Positions 23,379 through 34,979 of a stretch of DNA of 64,000 bases are shown here, in pieces. The translations under genes were made by a program, and so were the position numbers. Numbering within the stretch: the stretch's first letter is position 1; every line of letters starts with the position of its first letter. Source of the DNA: Ampullaceana balthica (lineage: Eukaryota > Mollusca > Gastropoda > Lymnaeidae). The stretch lies in assembly GCA_944989445.1 (NCBI GenBank), contig CALYLW010000213.1:216501-280500 (forward strand), in the 5' to 3' direction. The notes beneath the pieces are model-generated. The model was not told the origin of the DNA and did not search any database. It saw only the letters and a list, made by a program, of their open reading frames with translations.

Positions 23379-24183
23379 TTACTCGGACAAGATTCGTTAG
23401 GTTGATACACTGCACAACCCATACAGGATTCGTTAGGTTGACACACTGCACAACCCATACAAGATTCGTTAGGTTGATACACTGCACAACCCATACAGGA
23501 TTCGTTAGGTTGATACACTGCACAAACCATACAAGATTAGTTAGGTTGATACACTGCACAAACCATACAAGATTAGTTAGGTTGATACACTGCACAAACC
23601 ATACAAGATTAGTAAGGTTGATACACTGCACAACCCATACAAGATTCGCTAGGTTGATACACTGTACAACCCATACAAGATTCGTTAGGTTGATACACTG
23701 CACAACCCATACAGGATTCGTTAGGTTGATACACTGCACAACCCATACAAGATTCGTTAGGTTGATACACTGTACAACCCATACAAGATTCGTTAGGTTG
23801 ATACACTGCACAACCCATACAAGATTCGTTAGGTTGATACACTGCACAAACCATACAGGATTCGTTAGGTTGATACACTTCACAACCCATACAGGATTCG
23901 TTAGGTTGATACACTGTACAACCCATACAGGATTCGTTAGATTGATACACTGCACAACCCATACAAGATTCGTTAGGTTGATACACTGCACAACCCATAC
24001 AAGATTCGTTAGGTTGATACACTGCACAAACCATACAATATTCGTTAGGTTGATACACTGCACAACCCATACAAGATTCGTTAGGTTGATACACTGCACA
24101 ACCCATACAGGATTCGTTAGGTTGATACACTGCACAGCCCATACAAGATTCGTTAGGTTGATACACTGCACAACCCATACAGA
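23379..24183. repeat. Minisatellite, 36 bp x ~22
   Basis: Unit TTCGTTAGGTTGATACACTG plus CACAACCCATACAAGA, with ACAGGA/ACAAGA and CAAACC/CAACCC variants. It is open on both strands in several frames because 36 is a multiple of three. Confidence 0.97.
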
Positions 24184-24970
24184 CCAAACATCCTTCACAG
24201 CTAACTTGTATATTTTGTAATTGTTTAATTGTATTGTTGCTTGTTTCCTGGCGATATCTTCTTGCTGACACGTTTTTTGTTGATTTTTCGTTATGTCCAC
24301 GTCATTCTGACGTTGAACTAACACTGTTTTACTAATTTCTATATAAAAACAAGGATCATACACTCATACACAGGCCATGTGCACAAGTGTAAATTTACTG
24401 TATAAAATGTTAATATAACCTTTTCCATTTGCTTTTTACATGATTTAATGTACCGGTACATGTATAAACAGAGGCGTAACTAGGTTTTTGGCGCCCTTGG
24501 CTAATTTATTTTTGGCGCCCTTGATAAATTGGCAAGTTTCAGCTTTGCGATTTTTCATTTGTTAGACAATAATTACATAGTCTGACAGTGACAGTCATAC
24601 AACGTGAATATAAAAAAATGCATAAGACAAGAACAATACTAATTAGCAGTTTATTATTTACTAAATAATAATACCAAATAAATTGGTGGATAAAACGGGA
24701 TATTGTTGCGTTAATAAAGAATACAGCAAAACTTGAAGTAACGCGTATTATACATAAAAACAATAGGGTTAATGTGTCATACTCGTAGTCTCATACATAA
24801 CGATAGAAACTCACAATTAAAAGTAAATTTAAGTAACATTCAATCGATCCACTCCTATGTCCTATATCAAAGGTTCAAAGCTTAACTTTTCTTGCTTTAA
24901 TGTTTTCAAAAATTGGTGATTATTTCATTGAAGTTTCTTTGACTGGTAAGTTCACTTTCGATGGAAAGAA

Positions 24971-25747
24971 GAGCTGGAGATGATGTGAAGAGCTAGAGAT
25001 GATGTGAAGAGCTAGAGATGATGTGAAGAGTTAGAGATGATGTGAAGAGTTAGAGATGATGTGAAGAGCTAGAGATGATGTGAAGAGCTAGAGATGATGT
25101 GAAGAGCTAGAGATGATGTGAAGAGCTAGAGATGATGTGAAGAGCTAGAGATGATGTGAAGAGCTAGAGATGATGTGAAGAGCTAGAGATGATGTGAAGA
25201 GCTAGAGATGATGTGAAGAGCTAGAGATGATGTGAAGAGATAGAGATGATGTGAAGAGCTAGAGATGATGTGAAGAGCTAGAGATGATGTGAAGAGCTAG
25301 AGATGATGTGAAGAGTTAGAGATGATGTGAAGAGCTGGAGATGATGTGAAGAGCTGGAGATGATGTGAAGAGCTGGAGATGATGTGAAGAGCTGGAGATG
25401 ATGTGAAGATCTGGAGATGATGTGAAGAGCTAGAGATGGTGTGAAGAGCTAGAGATGATGTGAAGAGCTAGAGATGATGTGAAGAGCTAGAGATGATGTG
25501 AAGAGCTAGAGATGATGTGAAGAGCTAGAGATGATGTGAAGAGCTAGAGATGATGTGAAGAGCTAGAGATGATGTGAAGAGCTAGAGATGATGTGAAGAG
25601 CTAGAGATGATGTGAAGAGCTAGAGATGATGTGAAGAGTTAGAGATGATGTGAAGAGCTAGAGATGATGTGAAGAGATAGAGATGATGTGAAGAGCTAGA
25701 GATGATGTGAAGAGCTAGAGATGATGTGAAGAGTTAGAGATGATGTG
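24971..25747. repeat. Minisatellite, 19 bp x ~41, inside hAT transposase
   Basis: Unit GAGCTAGAGATGATGTGAA, about 41 copies with GAGTTAGAG, GAGATAGAG and GAGCTGGAG variants. It sits exactly between the coding for S-S-L-T-L and L-L-S-I-E-S-E-L of the transposase C-terminus, and the unit resembles that coding segment, so it grew from the gene itself. Confidence 0.96.
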
Positions 25748-25956
25748 CGTTGTTGACCTGACGTCGATCTCAAGTAATTTTTGATCATTTTTAGTTTGCT
25801 GAAACTCCTTTCAGCAGTGGCTACTGTGGTTGGCATTGTAAGAAATGTTTTTAGAGCTCGTTCGAATTTCGGGTACGATTCTTGGCATTCCCATGTAGCG
25901 AGAACATTTAGAAGATCTAAATGAAATATGTCATCGGGTTCTTTGTTTTGCAATAG

Positions 25957-26308
25957 CAGGAGCGGCCTTTAGGGGTGGCAACTGGGGCATTCGCCCCAGG
26001 CCCCGCGCTTAGGGGGACCCCGCGTTTCAGACTTGAGAATATTTCTTCCAAGTTATATTCACCGTAAAAAAAACAAGCACTAAATACACTAAACACAAAA
26101 AGAAACCATTGTTCATAAAACACGAGCATAAATATATTTTAGTAACAAAATGGCCGGCAGATATTGCATTACTGAGTTTGTGCAAGAATTGATCTACTCA
26201 AGATATTATGACCTTCTGGGCATAGGGGTAGTTCGCGATCGTTACCAGTACTCTGGCCCCCGGGGTCATTGTTGCACCAGGCCTCGCGCGTACCTAACGC
26301 CGCCTCTG
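25957..26308. mobile_element. hAT-type MITE nested in the hAT transposon
   Basis: A 352-bp insert with ends CAGGAGCGGCCTTTAGG and CCTAACGCCGCCTCTG, flanked by perfect 8-bp duplications TGCAATAG (25949-25956 and 26309-26316). It splits the transposase between the dimerisation block and the LKDRF block, so it landed after the host element. Non-coding. Confidence 0.95.
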
Positions 26309-27674
26309 TGCAATAGTTCAATCATTTGGTGCTTAAAGCATTTTATTTCAATTATAAATTGCTCTTTATTTATTTCAGGATATTTGCCAGATAATAGAAC
26401 AGCTTTAGATTCTAAATCTGCCATTGCAAAAGATTGAAACGCTTTGCCAGTCAGAAAGTTAAAGTCTTCTGCTATATTTTTCAGAGAAAGAAATCTGTCT
26501 TTTAACTGCATCATTATTGAATCAATAATTGCAACAAAAAAAAAGAAATTTTGAATTTATCCAAGTTAGGTCCTTCATCTTCAGCATGCTCTCCTGGCAT
26601 TCTTTTTCGTTTTGCTTTCCTTTTTTGAACTGGCTCGATTTTCATTTTAATACATGATATTTCTTCAATTTTGGCAAATTTTTTTAGATTTCGTTAGTTC
26701 TTAGATCTTCAAAGTCATTTAAAAGTCCTTTTATTAACAACGGTGATCGATAAATATGTGGATTCTCTTTTTGAATGGTTGCTTGAATTCCATTGTAATT
26801 CCCTGAAATGTTGGCCCTATTATCATAACCTTTGCCACGTACATCTTCAAGTTAATAAACTATTTTGAATTAATGCTGCTTTATTTTCCAAGGCAATTCA
26901 TTCTCCCGTTTTTTCTGTTTTGTTTATGAAACCAACGAACCTCTCTTCGATGGTATATTCTTTATCTAACAATTTTAAATATCGAATAATTTCAGTTAAT
27001 GGGCCTTTGTGAGATACATCCGGAGTGCTATCAAATATTATCCGATAATATTTAGCTTTTTGAATTTCTTTTATTATTTCACTTTGTACTTTCGCTGATA
27101 ACAAATTAATAAATTGATTCTGGATTGTTGGCTACAAATAGCTAGTGTGATTTTTAATATTCAATTCAAGGGAATTTTTAAAACCAACATCAAACTGACT
27201 CACAAATTTTATCAGATTCAAAAGTATACCGCCATCTTGTTCGTGTTCACGAAAAGCTAGGTTGTTTTCAGCACAAAACAATTCACATTTTAATATAAAA
27301 ATTAGAGATTTAGTGGCGCCCTTCTGAGCTGGCGCCCTTGGCAACTGCCCCGAAGCCAACCCGTTGTTACGCCACTGTATATTAATGGAGTAATCCGTCA
27401 ACGGCCATATAAATCTATACACAACTGTTTATTTTCCACTTATGTATTCGAATACTAGATATAACTGTTTATTTCCATTTGTGTGTGCGAATACCGGCAA
27501 ACTTTGAGTGATCAACTTGGATTCTGTAAGTCTGTGATACATCGGATTCCTGGATATTGTGAGGAATCGAATACTCTATACTGTGAGTAATCGAATGATA
27601 TATACTGGGAGTCATCGAATTCTTGCATTTTGTATGGGGTGTCATTCCGGCATACTTTCAGAGGTCGACCACCG

Positions 27675-28485
27675 GGTCACTGTGGGGATCATATACCGGG
27701 ATACTGTTGGGGATCAGATACCGGGATACTGTGGGGATCATATACCGGGATACTGTGGGGATCATATACCTGAATAATGTTGGGGATCATATACCGGGTC
27801 ACTGTGGGTATCATATACCGGGATACTGTGGGGATCATATACCGGGATACTGTGGGGATCATATACCGGCATACTGTGGGGATCATATACCGGGATACTG
27901 TGGGGATCATATACCGGGATACTGTGTATCATATACCGGGATACTGTGGGGATCATATACCGGGTCACTGTGGGGATCATATACCGGGATACTGTGTGGA
28001 TCATATACCGGGTAACTGTGGGGATCATATACCGGGATACTGTGGGGATCATATACCGGGATACTGTGTGGATCATATACCGGGATACTGTGGGGATCAT
28101 ATTCCGGGATACTGTGGGGATCATATACCGGGTATACTGTGGGGATCGTATACCGGGATACTGTGGGGATCATATACACGGGATACTGTGGGGATCATAT
28201 GCCGGTATACTGTGGGGATCATATACCGGGATACTGTGGGGATCATATACCGGGATACTGTGGGGGGATCATATACCTGGATACTGTGGGGATCATATAC
28301 CGGGATACTGTGGGGATCTTATACCTGGATACTGTGTTGATCATATACCGGGATACTGTGGGGATCATATACCGGGATACTGTGGGGATCATATGCCGGT
28401 ATACTGTGGGGATCATATACCGGGATACGGTGGGGATCATATACCGGGATACGGTGGGGATCATATACCGCTATACTGTGAAGAA
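27675..28485. repeat. Minisatellite, ~25 bp x ~32
   Basis: Unit GGATACTGTGGGGATCATAT plus ACCGG, with 1-3 bp indels that move the reading frame. Variants include GGTCACTG, CCTGGATAC and ACCGGTATAC. Confidence 0.96.
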
Positions 28486-28727
28486 TCAACATACAGTTGT
28501 CGTTTGAAATCATACTGTTTGTTTTAATGTCTTCTCTGTTTGACGGAAATGTGAGTTCTTCTCTCTCTTCCCTCCTGCCAGCCCTCCAGCACGGAGTGAG
28601 TCACGTATTTCACGAATTGACCCTCCCGCTGACACTTGCATTTCAGATTCGAACACCAAGCCTTTACGGCACTCCATTATTTATGGCTGCCTCGCTGGGG
28701 GTCTACGCGCTCCAAGCATGCAGTTCT

Positions 28728-29104
28728 GACACCCTGTGAGTTGGCATGATGGCATCTGTACATAGTTAATGCCATCACGTCACACTGACGCCCAGAGATC
28801 TGACATGCCCAACACCCCCCCACCCTGTCAGTTGGCATGATGGCATCTGTACATAATTAATGCCATCACGTCACACTGACGCCCAGAGATCTGACATGCC
28901 CAACACCCCCCACCCTGTCAGTTGGCATGATGGCATCTGTACATAATTAATGACATCACGTCACACTGACGCCCAGAGATCTGACAGGCCCGACACCCCC
29001 CCCACCCTGTCAGTTGGCATGATGGCATCTGTACATAATTAATGTCATCACGTCACACTGACGCCCAGAGATCTGACAGGCCCACCCCCCCCAACCTGTC
29101 AGCG
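28728..29104. repeat. Minisatellite, ~92 bp x 4
   Basis: Four copies of GTCAGTTGGCATGATGGCAT...TGTACATAATTAATGCC...CACACTGACGCCCAGAGATC, each ending in a C-run of variable length. Confidence 0.96.
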
Positions 29105-29129
29105 ACAGTTTCAATGACAAAACATCAAC

Positions 29130-29800
29130 TTGGTTGTCATAATGTATCGTGGTCCACTTTGGCTGGTACTTGAGCAATACTTTCTGTAGGTATGGTAGTA
29201 CTCAAACAACATTTTTAGCAGGTGGTAGGTATCGTACTCAAACAAAACCTTCAGTAGATGGTAGATATCGTACTCAGACAATTCGTTCTTAAACTGTGGT
29301 ACTCAAACTCTCCAATAACCATCGTACTCAAACAACGGCTTTGTTGGTATCGTGCTTAAACGATAATTTAGGTTTATATTGTAATCATACAATACTTTCA
29401 TAAACAATCGTTTTATTCAATAACCATCAAATTCAACCAACATCTGCTGTAGATATTGTACTTAAACATTGATTTCATAAACCATCGTACTCAAAGAAAA
29501 ACTTGACTAGGTATCGTACTCAAAGAAAAACTTCACTTAGTCACATACTCAAAGTAAAACTTAACTAAGTATCCTTCCTACTCAAAGCAAAACTTCAATA
29601 AGTATCGTACTCAAAGTAAAACTTAACTAAGTATCCTTCCTACTCAAAGCAAAACTTCAATAAGTATCGTACTCAAAAAAAAATTTCACTAGGTATCTCA
29701 CTCAAAGAAAAACGTCACTAGGTATCGTACTGAAGCAATACTTTCAGTAGAAACAATACGTTAATGGGTTTCGTGCTCAAAACTCTCATTGTTTATTGTA
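29130..29800. repeat. Highly degenerate tandem repeat, ~30 bp
   Basis: Recurrent GGTATCGTACTCAAA-like phrases with AAACTT(A/C)A(A/C)TA; the 29560-29680 part is the most regular (AAGTATCCTTCCTACTCAAA). An old array. Confidence 0.7.
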
Positions 29801-29850
29801 CTAAATATTTACTCTTACTTTTAGAACCTATCATACTCACGTGAGTTGTG

Positions 29851-30031
29851 TTGAGCGAATCATCATTAGTATCAAGTAGATTGACCGAATCATCATTAGT
29901 ATCAAGTAGATTGAGTGAATCATCATTAGTATCAAATAGATTGAGTGAATCATCATTAGTATCAAGTAGATTGAGTGAATCATCATTAGTATCAAGTATA
30001 TTGAGTGAATCATCATTAGTATCAAGTAGAT
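29851..30031. repeat. Minisatellite, 30 bp x 6
   Basis: Unit TTGAGTGAATCATCATTAGT plus ATCAAGTAGA, six copies with single-base changes. Confidence 0.96.
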
Positions 30032-30152
30032 TTGCAGTTATAAATCATATAGAATAGGACTGCGATAAAGCTTTTAAATAAATACAAAATTCACAAACAA
30101 ATTGTGTAATGAAAACAATGAATTTGAGGTTTAATAACAAACTAATACGACA

Positions 30153-30345
30153 GGCGGCTGGATAGCGAAGTCAATAGTGCGCTCGCCTCACAAGCTGAGG
30201 GGCGTGGGATCTAGCCCACGTTATAGCCACAATGAAAATGTTGATGAATGACTATCGCTATAAAAGTCATCCGCTGACCTGGAGGGGATAGGCGCCGCCA
30301 AGGTCTACCAAATGGGACACAAACATAAAAATAAATAAAAAATAC
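30153..30345 (+). mobile_element. tRNA-derived SINE
   Basis: The head GGCGGCTGGATAGCGAAGTC...GCTCGCCTCACAAGCTGAGG and CGTGGGATCTAGCCCACG fold like a tRNA: an A-box-like region, an anticodon-arm-like region with CAC, and a 6-bp T-arm stem with a degenerate B-box. It continues into a ~100-bp unrelated body and an A-rich tail (AAATAAATAAAAAATACG). A functional tRNA is unlikely because the B-box and acceptor stem are poor. Confidence 0.65.
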
Positions 30346-32390
30346 GACAGTATACATTTCGGCTAATGCCTTCATCAGTACAATTAACATAAAGAACGTA
30401 CTTACATAAGTAATAAAATTATCTTTAAATTCTAACGACATGCTATATCATACAATAGTTATGTAAGATAAAAAGAAAGGAAAAATAAAATTTTTACTCA
30501 TTTCCTGTGTCATTGATTGTTTGTCGCGAGCGTGCGTGCGTGTCTGAGTGAGTGAGTGAGTGAGAGGGAAATGCCTGCATGCGTGGGTGTGGGAGAACAA
30601 AAGGCAATGAAATGACAAGTAAGCTTTTTTTTTACAATTAAAATGTTGAGATGGTAACGAGATTAAGGTATTAAAGTGCATTGTACTTTATACGTACACT
30701 GACATAAAATAGGGTCAACCGGATGATCTGGAATAAGGCCATGTCAAGCAAATCGGTCCCTTACAAATAATATAAAACTTTACTCTTACTGGACTGTGTC
30801 CATCTATAGGTCACCAGGTTTTTTTCCTTTAAAAAAAATACATTTTCGAGGAGCTGTTTAAAGTAAATGTGAGCTCGTGTGAATATTCTGTCGTCATGTC
30901 GGAGTTTTTAAGGCACTCTGGTACACTTTATTTGTCTTTGTTTCAACCTTTATTTTGAACATAAAAAGGGGGGACAACTATTGCTACATGAGATTCAGGC
31001 CAGGAGCCCTTAGAAAACCTTGTATTATTAAACCATACAGGAATCTGATCCATTGCTTCCTCCCTACCCCATACCGAAGCCTCAGAAGATCTTTTGTGAC
31101 GTCCAAATTGTATTGGAGATGCTGGTCAACTCAATTCCGAGACGCAGTGACGCTGTCGAGTTGTTGATGATACACGGCCTTCACCTTGCACTCACTCCGC
31201 TTGAAAGGGAGTCTTTGAGGCCACGGTTCTCTGAGGTATCACCAAGTCTTTGAGTCGGTGTATTAATCCAACGGACGTAGGTGAACGTTAAGCCAAGGTG
31301 TATAATCACCGTGTGTATTATAATTAACACGCCACACTGTGGTCTGATTGGGTCAAACAATGTCGTCACCGATACGAGATCTTTCAGTCAGCTCCACTAA
31401 ATAAAAGACATTCAAGTAACGTACTTGTATACCAATCCGAATTAGATTGGCGCTGATATTACACAGGGAACGTCATAGTCATTTTTTAATTGATATGTCT
31501 TTTAGCTAAGGAGTCGGTCATTTTTAATGGGTTGTTTATTATAATAGACGATCCCTTAAGGAATATGAATATGTATTTCAAGTCATGCCAGTCTATAAAC
31601 AGAAACTTGCTCACAACTTATGTATGTCTGACATATTTAATTGGGCTAATAATTAATTTTCGGTGCACATGTACAAACCCATCTTAAAGTTTTGTTTGAC
31701 GTTGAAGTTAATACACCAATAACATCGTCTCGAGTGTGGGACCTGCGTGTCTTAAATAAAATAGCCATCTTATTTTTCCTCTAAAAAAAATTCTACTATG
31801 ATAATCTTGATAAGCTGAACGAGCTGATGTCGCCTCTTGTATATTTTAACTAACATGTAATATCTATGTAGATACAGATGTAACATTGTTGGTGGACTCG
31901 CTTCAATACTTTGCAAGATAATAAATAATGACAGTTTGATCATGAAAGAAATAAGCCTTCTCTCAGTTCTTTATACGAACAATATCAGAATCACATGTTC
32001 TATATCCACTTATGAGAACTCCGACTTGTAGGACATTTCATAACCAAATAACGTCATCAAAGCCTCCAAAGAAAGAAGCTCCTTTCTCCGTCTCACTGTT
32101 CTTGTTATTCCACTCGTGCGTTCCTCGGTCATGTTTATCATCCCTTGTGTTCACGAGACTGTTGTGGCTCCACACAATTCAGTTAGCGGCATACAGTTCA
32201 AGAACAGGGATTCTCGCCCCGTGGGTTGGCTAGACTCATGATAATCCCTATACATATTGCGCATAAGCGCGTCTGAAGCCGCTATGTCCGGTAACTCTGG
32301 ATTTTTTTTTAAATTTAAATTGAAAATATAGACGTAAAATCATATTAATTTTGGTTTTGAGATTAACAGAGCGTGTTGTGTTTCTCGCCG
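30346..32390. other. Mostly unique sequence, no gene recognised
   Basis: Contains GTGAGTGAGTGAGTGAGTGA at ~30547 and an open segment around 31053-31253 with coding-like composition but no identifiable motif or convincing splice sites. Confidence 0.35.
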
Positions 32391-32456
32391 TAAAATAATA
32401 TATGGCATGACCTCATTGTTTTAGTTTATAATAATTTGTGAAAAGGAAACGATGTA
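32391..32456. repeat. Solitary arm of the fold-back element family
   Basis: GGCATGACCTCATTGTTTTA through TTGTGAAAAGGAAACGATGTA matches the right arm of 14710-15015 with ~10 differences. The partner arm was not found nearby. Confidence 0.65.
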
Positions 32457-32640
32457 AACAAGATGAAATTTATGCACTGGGTTAAGATTGAGACTAATTT
32501 CGGATCTTTTATTTTAGCGTATAGAGGGGTACCTCTGTGAACTTTTAAATGTTACTTTTCATTGGTAGTGGCAGTCATTAATATCATCACTCAACCTGGG
32601 TAATATATATGAAAGTATTGATATTTTTATTATGCTGACC

Positions 32641-32672
32641 CCGTTTCGTAGCACGGGTATTGCGCTTGTTTT
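32641..32672 (+). repeat. Diverged Helitron-like 3' end
   Basis: CGTTTCGTAGCACGGGTATT then GCGCTTGT resembles the 3' end of the Helitrons at 237 and 49722 (CGTAGCGCGGGTATTTTGCT), here in + orientation. The CTAG is lost. Confidence 0.4.
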
Positions 32673-33003
32673 ATATTGCTAACCCTGTAACTGCCAAGAA
32701 CTTTCTACAGCGCGGTCAAACAATTTCTGAACATTTTCATGATCAGTCAAAATGGCATTATCTTATGCTAAAGAATTCAGATTCACTTAATAAAATAGTA
32801 TGCACTTGCTTAATGGACATTAATCAAGCTATCTTGTTAAAAAAAAGATTTAGCTCATCCTTATTACTGCATAAGTTCCCAAGACTTTTATAAAACCATG
32901 TTGTTAGATACTCTTTTGTTTTTAAATGTATAGTTACATTTAGTTTTTTTAATGAATTTTTCATTCACCTCCTGCTAATTTCAAACGCAATATTAAAGTC
33001 GTT

Positions 33004-33765
33004 CAATTTTTAACGCAATTTCCCTTGGAAAAAATGCGTTTATATAGTTGAAATGTCTGTGCTGTATGTTTGAGCTTGTGAAAGCAGCTCCTCCTGAACA
33101 ATACTAGATAGAGGGTTCGGGTGTTTTGCAAATATGTTAAGGAGGTCCCAAGGATGTGCATGGGCAAAAAAATACCGAAAAGGTTTACTGGATTTCCTGG
33201 AAAATATTTAAAATATAAAAAATCAACAAATAAAAATCAGTATTTTGTCAATATCTCGCCAACCATAACATCTATCGGGTTGAAACAAACGCAAACTATA
33301 GCTAATAATATTTAGAAAAATGTTGGAGAAGGAATGTTTGAAAGATCTCTTTTCGTTCGACTCCCGTAATTTCAGCAGCAATTTGTAGATAGCTATTGTT
33401 TTGTTTAGTTTCAGAATTATTGATTTGAATTGGCTTTTAATGTAATCTAGAATGATAGTTAATGGGGTTTTCCCGCTTTGTGAATGCTTATGTTAGATTA
33501 TTGCGTGGTGCGCAGTATATTGACACATTCTTGGTGTGTTGTAGCGTGAGGGGATATGACGTCATAGTGAAAAATATTCCTTCAATTTCTTAAATTTCAT
33601 AAATAAACATTTTTTACTGTTAGGGATTATTAAAATTATGTATGATCGTTATTTACCTGCTGAACACTATTTAGTGATTTGTCTCGAAAATTGTTATGGA
33701 CAATTTGTTGGAAATTGCCTTTAAATACTCATTCGAGTTCTTACTAGTACTTGTTTTTCTTTTAA
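33004..33765 (+). repeat. Dispersed repeat, copy 2 (without MITE)
   Basis: Same ordered phrases as 16574-17350, uninterrupted at the MITE site (AATATTTAGAAAAATG then TTGGAGAAGG). It has ~260 bp (33440-33700) that copy 1 lacks, ending in GTTGGAAATTGCC. Confidence 0.75.
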
Positions 33766-34299
33766 AGTAACACTTCAGAACATGCAGAACAATACCACAA
33801 ACAACTGGTAATCTGACCTGCGTGAGAAGCAGATTTCAACAGACAAGTGCTTAAGTTGATACTCAGAGTTTAAAACAAAAGTTTTTATGCTAAAACAGCA
33901 ATTTATGAAGGGCGCTTTTGTTGGAATGAATTTATTCCCAGTGCTGGAACGTTAGAGCTTTCATTGTCGCTATTACGAATGGGGAATTAGCCCGTGTTTT
34001 GGCTGTGAAAACTAAACAATGTTTCCACACAAAGATTGAACAGATGTTTCAACAATTAACTAAAAGCAAATGTTGCAAAGGTGAAATAAAGCCGATTTAT
34101 ATTAAAATGTAACCTAAAATCTAATCGTACGCTGTCCGACCCGCTCCTCAAAATGAGATCCTCCCTTAACAACACACTCTTTGGCAACCCCACCCCCTAC
34201 TCCATCCCTGTCCTTGATACCGTATCAATTTCCCTCATCTCTTTTTTAGGCAAATCCCCCCCCCCACTCCGGGTGCTAAAAAAATGAAAACATTCACAC
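33766..34299. other. Unique sequence, nothing recognised
   Basis: AT-rich, then C-rich from ~34185 to 34307, just before the hAT target site. Confidence 0.4.
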
Positions 34300-34372
34300 T
34301 CCCCACACAGGCGTCACTAGGGTTGGTGTCACCCGGGGCGGTAGCTCATGGTGTCACCCCTTCAAGACTGAA

Positions 34373-34770
34373 GGGGCCGACCATAAATGTCGTCACGTGA
34401 TGTTGCCGATTTTTACCCCACCCTCCCCCAGGTTCATACTTTGTCACAAAAACTTAGACCCCCGCCCTTTCTTTTACGACATGACGTCACAAAGCTTTGA
34501 TCACCCCCCCCCCAAGCCATATTTTCTCCAAAAAAATTAGCATGTTGCAAATTATTTTTTGTCATTTAAATATGTATTTAGTGTAAGTCTGCACTCTAAT
34601 ATCATAACATGCGTGAAGCCATTGAAAATGCAAATAAATAAATGGTAAATAATCAAATATTTAATTGGAACTTTTAAAACTTTTTAAAGTTGCGCCTTTT
34701 TAATGTGACGTCACATTTTTAAAACGCACCCTCCCCCTCGTCACACATCGTCACAGATGCGTGTCCCCCC
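34373..34770. mobile_element. GGGGCCG-type MITE, right end lost
   Basis: Starts GGGGCCGACCATAAATGTCG at 34373 and runs in parallel with the intact copy at 40773-41172: TTTGTCACAAAAACTTAGAC, ATGACGTCACAAAGC, TGTATTTAGTGTAAG, then CCCTCGTCACACATCGTCAC. It breaks off at GATGCGTG without the closing inverted repeat. Confidence 0.8.
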
Positions 34771-34979
34771 CCCTATAGCGGATTAAATGGCGGTGCTGAA
34801 CGGGCTAAAGCTAGGGACCCCCAATAATTTAAGGTCCCCCCAAACTTATTATAAATTATAGTGTATAATAAAGATGCAGGCAAATGTTTGTATGAATCCT
34901 GCACATTCCTTGGACAGTCATACGGCAATGCGGCAAATATGAGTAGGAAGTACATTGTATAACGGAAACCAGGCTATTC

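Larger units (their letters stand above)
24860..27330 (-). pseudogene. hAT transposase pseudogene (ZMYM/TTF-like type)
   Basis: Read on the minus strand in order: FREHEQDGGILLNLIKF (~27240), SAKVQSEIIKEIQKAKYY with IIFDSTPDVSH (~27000-27100), RGKGYDNRANISGNYNGIQ (~26800), LKDRFLSLKNIAEDFNFLTG (~26450-26514), then the dimerisation block ATAERSFSKLKMIKNYLRST (~25780-25830), and after the minisatellite LLSIESELTSQRNFNEII (~24930). These are the successive conserved blocks of hAT transposases, which cut and paste DNA. The N-terminal zinc finger is absent because the first block starts ~60 bp from the terminus. Stops and frameshifts separate blocks, so it is dead. Confidence 0.88.
24469..27377 (-). 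mobile_element. hAT DNA transposon, decayed, with nested inserts
   Basis: A 2.9-kb element with inverted termini CAGAGGCGTAACTAGG (24469) and GTTGTTACGCCACTG (ending 27377). Flanking 8-mers TGTATAAA and TATATTAA match at 6 of 8 positions. The minus strand carries a broken hAT transposase (see pseudogene entry). A 352-bp MITE (25957-26308) and a 19-bp minisatellite (24971-25747) lie inside it. Subterminal GGCGCCCTTGG repeats occur at both ends. Confidence 0.88.

Noticed and set aside
23338..24363. Frame of 341 codons on the minus strand and 283 on the plus
   Set aside because: Both read the same 36-bp array (V-V-Q-C-I-N-L-T-N... and F-V-R-L-I-H-C-T...). Artefact of the period.
30153..30225. 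Functional tRNA gene
   Set aside because: Poor B-box, no closed acceptor stem, and attached to a SINE body with an A-rich tail.
31053..31253. Possible host exon with a leucine-rich open frame
   Set aside because: Composition is plausible, but I see no recognised motif, no paired splice sites and no support in neighbouring sequence.
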